Source of the DNA: an uncultured Bacilli bacterium
Lineage (GTDB): Bacteria; Bacillota_I; Bacilli_A; ML615J-28; CAG-313
NCBI GenBank assembly: GCA_934098295.1
Contig: CAKONV010000024.1
Coordinates: forward strand, 1 to 20,663
Direction: 5' to 3'
Length of the DNA stretch: 20,663 bases
Positions 15,995 to 20,663 of this stretch are shown here, in pieces (the first letter of the stretch is position 1; each line of letters starts with the position of its first letter). The translations under genes were made by a program, and so were the position numbers. The notes under the pieces were generated by a model. That model searched no databases. It had not been told where the DNA came from and worked only from the letters and a program-made list of their open reading frames with translations.

Positions 15995-16754
15995 ACTAGG
16001 AAATAAAATAAAAGAAATAAGAATAAATGAAGGATTAAGCCAAGAAGCGTTTGCTAAAGAACTGGGTTATACTTCTAAATCCACTATTAATAAAATAGAA
16101 AAGGGAATTAATGAAATAAGTTATGATAAATTAATGTTGTTAATTGATAAATATAATTTAACATTAGATCAAATATTTGAAAATAACTCTAATCAAATTA
16201 TATTACCTAAAACTAATACCTCTAACTTATACATTTCCTTTAGTGCAAGATCAAATGGAAATTCTGAAAAAATAATAAAATATATGATGAATGATAACGA
16301 TACATTTATTAGTTTTAAAGATTTGTTTATTAATTCCTGTAATAAATGTAATTATGAATGTATGAATATCAATAAGTGTAAATACCGTTATGACGATATC
16401 TACCATTTACTAGATGTGAGCATTAGCTATAATAAAATTGTTTTTGTTGTTCCTATGTATTGTGGAAATCCATCTTCTCTTTATTTTACGCTTAGGGAAA
16501 GAATGCAAGACTATTTTAATATTAATGAAGCGAATTATCCAGCATTCATTAACAAATTACATACTATAGGAATATATGGATCTGACGAAGAGTATCCTCT
16601 CTTTATTCCTTTGATATCAAATATTTTAAATGATATAAATAAATGTTTGCCTATTCAAAGACATAAATACGAAATTAAAATGAGTGATTCGGTTATGGAT
16701 AAGAAATGTATTGTTACATTAATTGATACGTATAAAAGAGATATGGGATTATAA
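15987..16754 (+). CDS. XRE regulator fused to an iron-sulfur-flavoprotein-like domain
   Basis: This encodes 255 residues. Residues 2-64 are an XRE/Cro helix-turn-helix (GNKIKEIRINEGLSQEAFAKELGYTSKSTINKIEKG). From about residue 80 a flavodoxin-fold domain of the NADPH-dependent FMN reductase / iron-sulfur flavoprotein type follows: LYISFSARSNGNSEK matches the FMN phosphate loop, and FVVPMYCGNPSSLYFTLRERM the second flavin loop. Between them C118-x2-C121-x3-C125-x5-C131 resembles the compact cysteine cluster that binds 4Fe-4S in iron-sulfur flavoproteins. It may therefore be a redox- or oxygen-sensing repressor. It starts inside the KilA-N gene and lacks a strong ribosome site of its own, implying coupled translation. 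Domain calls are good; sensing is inference. Confidence 0.82.
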   Translation: MNKLGNKIKEIRINEGLSQEAFAKELGYTSKSTINKIEKGINEISYDKLMLLIDKYNLTLDQIFENNSNQIILPKTNTSNLYISFSARSNGNSEKIIKYMMNDNDTFISFKDLFINSCNKCNYECMNINKCKYRYDDIYHLLDVSISYNKIVFVVPMYCGNPSSLYFTLRERMQDYFNINEANYPAFINKLHTIGIYGSDEEYPLFIPLISNILNDINKCLPIQRHKYEIKMSDSVMDKKCIVTLIDTYKRDMGL

Positions 16755-16885
16755 GAAAGACTTATTGAACCCCACAACCTTATAAAAAGATATATATCGT
16801 AGCAATTAGGCATTTGAAGTAAGTCTATAAGTCATCATATTTATAGTAGAAATATAGAGGTTTTACAACCTATTCCTAAAGATTT
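16755..16885. other. Intergenic DNA with small hairpins
   Basis: No gene is seen. AGGTT-TTAC-AACCT (about 16857-16870) can form a small stem. A 13-base word, TAGTAGAAATATA, at 16844-16856 recurs at 18322-18334 after the second XRE gene, and AGTCATCA precedes both occurrences. Confidence 0.4.
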
Positions 16886-16914
16886 TTGTTCCATATTTGG
16901 AACAATTTTTTATT
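16886..16914 (+). terminator. Terminator of the KilA-N/XRE-flavoprotein operon
   Basis: TTGTTCC (16886-16892) pairs with GGAACAA (16899-16905) around a 6-base loop, followed by TTTTTTATTTT. Confidence 0.75.
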
Positions 16915-17148
16915 TTCTAGAGATATTAGTGGTTCTATTTAATTAATGAGAGTTGATATAGTGTGTTTTAAACTGTGGGGAAGAATAGGCGATTGAAGAA
17001 ATTTGAACTAATATGTAATATAATATTAGTAAAAATTATGAAAATATATTATAATAATAGTAATATCACGCTTTGATTGATTTTTTATCATCAAATGAGT
17101 TATGGTTATTCGCAATTAGACAATATATAATATTAGTGTAATTGGCCA
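16915..17148 (+). promoter_or_regulatory. Upstream region of the second XRE gene with repeated -10-like words
   Basis: TATAATATTAGT occurs twice, at 17019-17030 and 17126-17137, each a consensus -10 box but without a convincing -35. A third AT-rich stretch and an imperfect TTGATGATAAAAA-type inverted repeat (about 17074-17096) lie between. Either copy could be the promoter of the gene at 17179. I see no ORF worth calling here. Confidence 0.4.
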
Positions 17149-17178
17149 TTGCAATACGTTAATAAAGGAGAAAATATT

Positions 17179-18270
17179 ATGAATATAGGTTCAATAATAA
17201 AAGAACTAAGACAAAAGAAAAAGATGTCTCAGGAGGAACTTGCAGAATATTTAGGTGTATCAACACAAGCTGTATCAAGATGGGAAACATCGGTAAGTTA
17301 TCCTGATATTATTTTGCTACCACTTATAGCAAATGTGTTCAATGTAACAGTTGACTATTTGTTAGGTACTGATAAATTTAAAAATGATAAAATAGCAGAA
17401 GAAATAAATGAAACTTATCGAAAATATAATAAAAAGGGTGATAATGTTGGGTGTTATGAATATATGAAAAAAATGTATGAAAAATATCCACATATTGAAA
17501 AGGTTCAACTTATGTATGCAAATTCTTGTAGTGCAGCACATAATGAAGATAAATCAATAATTGATGAAGGAATTGAAGTACTTGAAAGACTTGTTAGACT
17601 TTCGTATGATGAGGAGATAAAAGATAAAGCATATGATAAATTATTTTGGTTATATTTACATAAAAAAGATAAAGTAAAATTAAAAGATATATTTAATAAT
17701 TATATTAAACCAAAACTTAAGAAAGACTATTATTCATCATATATGTTAGATGGGGATGAATTGACAAAATATTGTCAACTAGAAATATGTGGTATTATAG
17801 GTGATTTCTGGCATCAACTTATGGATATGAGAAAAAATGAAACTTATCCACTAAAAGAAATGGTAATTGCATTAAATAAATTTAACCAAGTTTGTCAAAT
17901 AATGTTTGAAAACAAGGATTACCCAATACAAGTATTATGGTATATAAAAACAGTAAATAGATTTATTGCAATTTATTATTTAAAATTAGATAATATAGAA
18001 AAGGCATTACATCATATCAAAATATGTTGTGAATGTGCTGTAGAAAGTGATAGCAGACCAAAAAATTTTAAACATACATCTTTGTTATTTAATCACATTG
18101 AAGATGATAGAGAACAAATTTCATATTCGGGTAATACAAAAACATACGGTAATGAATCTTTTACTCTTTGGAATGATTTACAACGTGGAGATTTTGTTAA
18201 ATTAAAAGGCAATGAAGAATATATTAAATTATTAGAAGAATTAGCAAAATATAAAAAACAATATAATTAG
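17179..18270 (+). CDS. XRE-family regulator with long helical C-terminal domain
   Basis: This encodes 363 residues from the ATG at 17179. The frame is open back to a TTG at 17149, but the AAAGGAG ribosome site lies between that codon and the ATG, seven bases from the latter, so the ATG is the start. Residues 1-66 are a clear helix-turn-helix (IGSIIKELRQKKKMSQEELAEYLGVSTQAVSRWETSVSYPD, then VDYLLGTD). The remaining 300 residues are helical and TPR-like in spacing (NVGCYEYMKKMYEKYPHIEKVQLMYANSC, ALHHIKICCECAVES), as in Firmicute XRE regulators that count or bind peptides or partners. It is cytoplasmic, monocistronic and followed by a terminator. The target is unknown. Confidence 0.88.
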   Translation: MNIGSIIKELRQKKKMSQEELAEYLGVSTQAVSRWETSVSYPDIILLPLIANVFNVTVDYLLGTDKFKNDKIAEEINETYRKYNKKGDNVGCYEYMKKMYEKYPHIEKVQLMYANSCSAAHNEDKSIIDEGIEVLERLVRLSYDEEIKDKAYDKLFWLYLHKKDKVKLKDIFNNYIKPKLKKDYYSSYMLDGDELTKYCQLEICGIIGDFWHQLMDMRKNETYPLKEMVIALNKFNQVCQIMFENKDYPIQVLWYIKTVNRFIAIYYLKLDNIEKALHHIKICCECAVESDSRPKNFKHTSLLFNHIEDDREQISYSGNTKTYGNESFTLWNDLQRGDFVKLKGNEEYIKLLEELAKYKKQYN

Positions 18271-18276
18271 TCATCA

Positions 18277-18320
18277 AGTCAGTTAACCCAAATTAAAATT
18301 AGGTTAGCTGGCTTTTTTTA
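18277..18320 (+). terminator. Terminator of the second XRE gene
   Basis: AGTCAGTTAACC (18277-18288) pairs with GGTTAGCTGGCT (18302-18313), with two G-U pairs, followed by TTTTTTT. Confidence 0.85.
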
Positions 18321-18347
18321 ATAGTAGAAATATATAGTAATAAATAA

Positions 18348-18644
18348 TTAAAAGAAATATCAATAGAACAACAAGAAAAGTGGTTAATAGCAAAAATAGT
18401 AATGCAGTTTGTATATTTAAGAAAAAAACTAGGATACACTCAGCAAGAAATTGCTGATAAAATGGGAGTAACATTTAGATAATTGGTAAGCAATATAATA
18501 CAAGAATATTTAATAAAAGGATATGCAATTAATGAAGAAAGATCTCTTGTTACTAATGAAAACTATGTAAGATTAATTAATAAAGTAGAGTCATTTGAGG
18601 AAAGAGTTAGTAATATTGAAAAAGAATATAAAATATACTACTAA
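18348..18644 (+). pseudogene. Decayed XRE helix-turn-helix / RhuM-like gene with in-frame stop
   Basis: One frame is open from 18348 to 18644 except for TAA at 18480-18482. The first part reads KWLIAKIVMQFVYLRKKLG and then YTQQEIADKMGVTFR, the front of an XRE-type helix-turn-helix. After the stop, the same frame gives LVSNIIQEYLIKGYAINEERS followed by VTNENYVRLINKVESFEERVSNIEKEY. This resembles the C-terminal region of RhuM/ORF6N-type phage-associated proteins (cf. the YLIKGYAINEKR signature). No ribosome site or full-length start is present, so this looks like a fused and truncated remnant. The RhuM comparison is from memory and moderate. Confidence 0.55.
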
Positions 18645-18675
18645 TGTACATGATAGATATATTATAGAAATAATA

Positions 18676-18706
18676 GGTTTGATAACATTTGTATCAAGCC
18701 CTTTTT
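18676..18706 (+). terminator. Hairpin, palindrome copy 2 (inverted relative to 14896-14920)
   Basis: GGTTTGATA (18676-18684) pairs with TATCAAGCC (18692-18700, one G-U pair), then CTTTTT. Its reverse complement matches the hairpin at 14896-14920 at 24 of 25 positions, including the loop. Confidence 0.65.
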
Positions 18707-18860
18707 GATTTTTAAAAAAAGATAACAAGCATAGTAAACACATTGTTTTTGATGGATTGTAAATATCACTATTAAAATATATTTATATTCAATTGTATTG
18801 TTCCGCTAATTTTAAAACATTATTCCGCAAACACTATTCATTAAAAACAAGTAGAAATAA
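18707..18860. other. Intergenic DNA, no gene seen
   Basis: This is AT-rich sequence with two TTCCGC words (near 18801 and 18833). No ORF, hairpin or RNA gene could be supported. Confidence 0.4.
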
Positions 18861-18890
18861 TAGACAAGACCGCAAAAAAAGTGATAAAAT
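18861..18890 (+). promoter_or_regulatory. Probable promoter of the esterase gene
   Basis: TAGACA at 18861-18866, an 18-base spacer and TAAAAT at 18885-18890 preceded by TGA (extended -10). A roughly 145-base leader follows before the chosen start; it holds only a small ATCTT/AAGAT stem. Confidence 0.5.
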
Positions 18891-19037
18891 AATTGTACAA
18901 TCTTCAAAACTAAAGATGTTGGCATACAACAAAAAAGTTAGAAATAAATTTGAAATATAAATATTAAGCTAAATTTTTAATATTAAATTTTCTATTAATT
19001 TATGAGAAGAAAAGAATATCGAGGTATTTTTAGAAAA

Positions 19038-19796
19038 ATGAAAAAATTAATTATAGTATTTTTAATTTCTTTGATGTTATTATGTTCTTGTAAAGAGAAC
19101 AATAATAGTTTATCTGATAGTAATGATTCAAATGCATCATCATTTGAGGCTCTATCATTAACACTTGAATCAGGTCAAAAGTTTAATTATTATCTTTATA
19201 TCCCCAAAAATGCAACTGAAAATATGCCTTTAATTCTATATTTACATGGTGAAAGTGGAAAGCCAGAAAATGAAGAAGGTAATTTAAGTTTGTTAACTGA
19301 TGGAGATGGATTACCAAAATTTGTTAAAGAAAACAAGATATCACCAAATTCGTATATTGTTTTTCCTCAACTTCCTTATGGAAAAAGGGGATGGAGTGAT
19401 GTTAAAACTGATTTGTTTTCGTTTTTGAATAAAGTTTCAAGTGAATTAAAATGTGATAAAGAAAAGATTTCTATTACGGGTCATTCAATGGGCGGTAAAG
19501 GAACATGGGATATAGCTCTTTCATATCCCAATACATTTTATAAAGTTGCACCTCTTTCTGGAAATGTAACATTAAACGATGTTAACCTAAACAAGTTAAA
19601 AAATAAACCTATATGGGCATTTGTAGGTACGGAAGACACAATAGTCGATCCCCAAAGTTCAATCGACTTTATTAATTCACTAACAAAAATTAATTCTGAA
19701 GCCAAAATAACAATAATTGAAGGTTATACACATTTTGATGTGCCAAATGTGTATCTTTCAACCGAATATAATTTACTTTCCTGGTTAATTGATTAA
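19038..19796 (+). CDS. Lipoprotein alpha/beta-hydrolase (esterase/peptidase-like)
   Basis: This encodes 252 residues from the ATG at 19038. An upstream in-frame ATG at 19002 has no ribosome site, whereas a GAGG lies before 19038 (spacing somewhat long) and the product then begins with a textbook lipoprotein signal, MKKLIIVFLISLMLLCSC, with C18 lipidated. The mature part is an alpha/beta hydrolase: LILYLHGESG near the oxyanion hole, nucleophile S150 in GHSMGG, likely acid D200 in FVGTEDTIVDP, and H232 in YTHFDVP. It resembles the predicted-peptidase/esterase group with GHSMGGKGTWDIALSYP. It would act outside the cell on an ester or peptide. No terminator is evident after it. The substrate is unknown. 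Confidence 0.85.
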   Translation: MKKLIIVFLISLMLLCSCKENNNSLSDSNDSNASSFEALSLTLESGQKFNYYLYIPKNATENMPLILYLHGESGKPENEEGNLSLLTDGDGLPKFVKENKISPNSYIVFPQLPYGKRGWSDVKTDLFSFLNKVSSELKCDKEKISITGHSMGGKGTWDIALSYPNTFYKVAPLSGNVTLNDVNLNKLKNKPIWAFVGTEDTIVDPQSSIDFINSLTKINSEAKITIIEGYTHFDVPNVYLSTEYNLLSWLID

Positions 19797-19987
19797 AATC
19801 TGTATTTTATTATTAAAAAGATGGTAACACATTCAATAATGTTAATAGTTACAAACCTCATATTTGTTGGAAGTTCTATGTTTAACTGCACGAAATTGTA
19901 TCAAAATTGATATTTGCCCACAAAAATAAGAAAATAGGATTGATACAAATTGAACTGATGTCTGTCAAGTATACAAATAATAAAAAT
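19797..19987. other. Intergenic DNA after the esterase, probable insertion-sequence debris
   Basis: No ORF is supported. GATACAAATTG (about 19942) and GTATCAAAATTGATA (19898-19912) echo the loop words of the repeated hairpins. TGTCAAGTATACAA (near 19967) lies just outside the IS3-type remnant, where an insertion-sequence end would fall. Confidence 0.35.
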
Positions 19988-20044
19988 TTATGCCAATAAA
20001 GCTTGGTTTCGATATTCTATCGGAGTCAAGCTTTTTAATTTACT
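19988..20044 (-). pseudogene. C-terminal scrap of an IS3-family (IS150-like) transposase
   Basis: The minus strand reads KLKSLTPIEYRNQALLA followed by a stop. LTPxEYRNQA is the characteristic end of IS3-family OrfB transposases. Upstream the frame is closed by a stop within a few codons, so only the tail survives. Confidence 0.6.
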
Positions 20045-20167
20045 TTATATCATATCTTGTTGGTCTAATTTAAACTTAAATATTTTAGATGTAAAAAATG
20101 ATTGATTTTGATCTTAATTAATTATAATACCACGCTTTTGATTTAAGTGTATCAAGATTGTTTTTAT

Positions 20168-20265
20168 AATTATTGAAAATATAAAATATATTTTGTAACT
20201 ATTAAAATTGATGTAATATAAGAGTATGATATTTTATTATTAAGATATTATCATAAAATAAACAC
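20168..20265 (+). repeat. Long direct repeat, copy B (partner 14968-15089)
   Basis: This shorter copy lacks the roughly 25 extra bases of copy A but is otherwise nearly identical (one extra A, one T/C change). It lies between the IS3-type remnant and the IS110-type gene. Confidence 0.85.
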
Positions 20266-20301
20266 CAATAAACATAAGTATCACGTAATATGATAATAAA
20301 A

Positions 20302-20333
20302 AAAATACTCATTTTAAAATAATGTAAAATGAG
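20302..20333 (-). terminator. Probable terminator of the IS110-type transposase transcript
   Basis: CTCATTTTA (20308-20316) and TAAAATGAG (20325-20333) form a stem with an 8-base loop. On the minus strand it is followed by TATTTTTTTTTATTATC-like sequence. It lies 85 bases past the transposase stop codon. Confidence 0.65.
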
Positions 20334-20417
20334 CGTAAAAAGGCTTGTCACCCAATATTTGCAATTTAGATGACTAATCTATTGAAATTTAGTTATTTTT
20401 GTGTTAAAATTTAAGTG

Positions 20418-20663
20418 CTATACGAAAGCACAGCCTGTTTTATTCATGTAATAAATAATGCGTATTAGTTTATTACTACAGGCAATTAGCGCAGCAAGTT
20501 TTGGAAGACCTTGTTGCGTTTTCTTTTTATAGAAATCCTTAATACTTGATTCGATATTTTTAGCTTTAGTCATTTGTTGTGCGATTAAATAAAATATGGT
20601 TCTTAAATGCTTATTACCTTTTTTGGTTATTTTCTTATGAAGTCCTAAATCATCACCAGACTG
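20418..20663 (-). CDS. IS110-family transposase, C-terminal part, cut by window edge
   Basis: The minus strand is open from the right edge to a stop at 20418-20420, giving 81 residues: QSGDDLGLHKKITKKGN, KHLRTIFYLIAQQMTKA, and a helical tail ending YYMNKTGCAFV. The QSGD-x(n)-ITKxGNxxLR pattern is the Transposase_20 domain of IS110/IS1111 elements, whose Ser is the likely nucleophile and which work with a DEDD domain at the N-terminus (outside this window). IS110-type enzymes use a bridge RNA made from non-coding DNA at one end of the element. Whether the flank downstream (20266-20417) belongs to the element cannot be decided here. Confidence 0.88.
   Translation of the reverse strand, partial: QSGDDLGLHKKITKKGNKHLRTIFYLIAQQMTKAKNIESSIKDFYKKKTQQGLPKLAALIACSNKLIRIIYYMNKTGCAFV

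Noticed and set aside
16947..17000. Short ORF starting MRVDIVCFKLWG
   Set aside because: Only about 16 codons, no ribosome site, and no recognisable feature.
17149..17178. Upstream TTG start for the second XRE gene
   Set aside because: The ribosome site AAAGGAG lies inside this stretch, so translation starts at the ATG at 17179.
19002..19037. Upstream ATG for the esterase lipoprotein
   Set aside because: It has no ribosome site and would put a charged stretch before a standard lipoprotein signal peptide.
1..20663. CRISPR array
   Set aside because: No regularly spaced short repeats were seen; the repeats present are two-copy and far apart.
1..20663. UGA read as tryptophan (Mollicute code)
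   Set aside because: Tryptophan is encoded by TGG in the conserved proteins, and no conserved frame needs TGA read-through.

Overview
The window comes from a very AT-rich bacterium using the standard genetic code, with strong AGGAGG-type ribosome binding sites and TTGACA/TATAAT promoters. Ribosomal protein S4 is of the Bacillus-like, zinc-free type, and the tmRNA is a one-piece molecule of the common form. This points to a low-GC Firmicute (Bacillota), possibly an Erysipelotrichia- or Mollicute-related Bacilli lineage; no genus can be named from sequence alone.

Region 1 (1-2890) is a polymorphic-toxin tip. The C-terminus of an RHS/YD-repeat protein, which enters from the left edge and carries a 1-base frameshift, ends in a ParB-like toxin domain and is followed by a small candidate immunity gene. 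An orphan cassette follows: another RHS core fragment, a second unrelated membrane-type C-terminal domain and a second candidate immunity gene with two membrane segments. The two RHS cores share a 169-bp near-identical direct repeat, so tips could be swapped by recombination.

Region 2 (3100-10660) is core-like. It holds a zinc-ribbon membrane protein, rpsD with its own strong promoter and a structured leader, a HAD phosphatase (YjjG type), a convergent lipoprotein metallophosphoesterase, an operon of cupin, M28 peptidase and M42 aminopeptidase, and the tmRNA gene ssrA. The tmRNA encodes an unusual short tag, ANTNYAFAC.

Region 3 (10670-20663) looks like accessory DNA directly downstream of ssrA. 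It has a serine recombinase, a solitary Type IIG-like restriction-methyltransferase, a KilA-N gene overlapping an XRE regulator fused to an iron-sulfur-flavoprotein-like domain, a second XRE regulator, a decayed XRE/RhuM-like gene, a lipoprotein esterase, an IS3-type transposase scrap and the C-terminus of an IS110-family transposase running off the right edge. About 100-bp direct repeats (14968-15089 and 20168-20265) bracket a 5.2-kb stretch of this region. A palindromic hairpin occurs there twice in opposite orientation.

The best candidate for an undescribed system is the KilA-N plus XRE-flavoprotein pair at 15118-16754. It has translational overlap, a perfect 17-bp palindrome over its promoter, and a four-cysteine cluster of the kind that holds an Fe-S centre. 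It could be a redox-responsive regulatory or defence module on a mobile segment.
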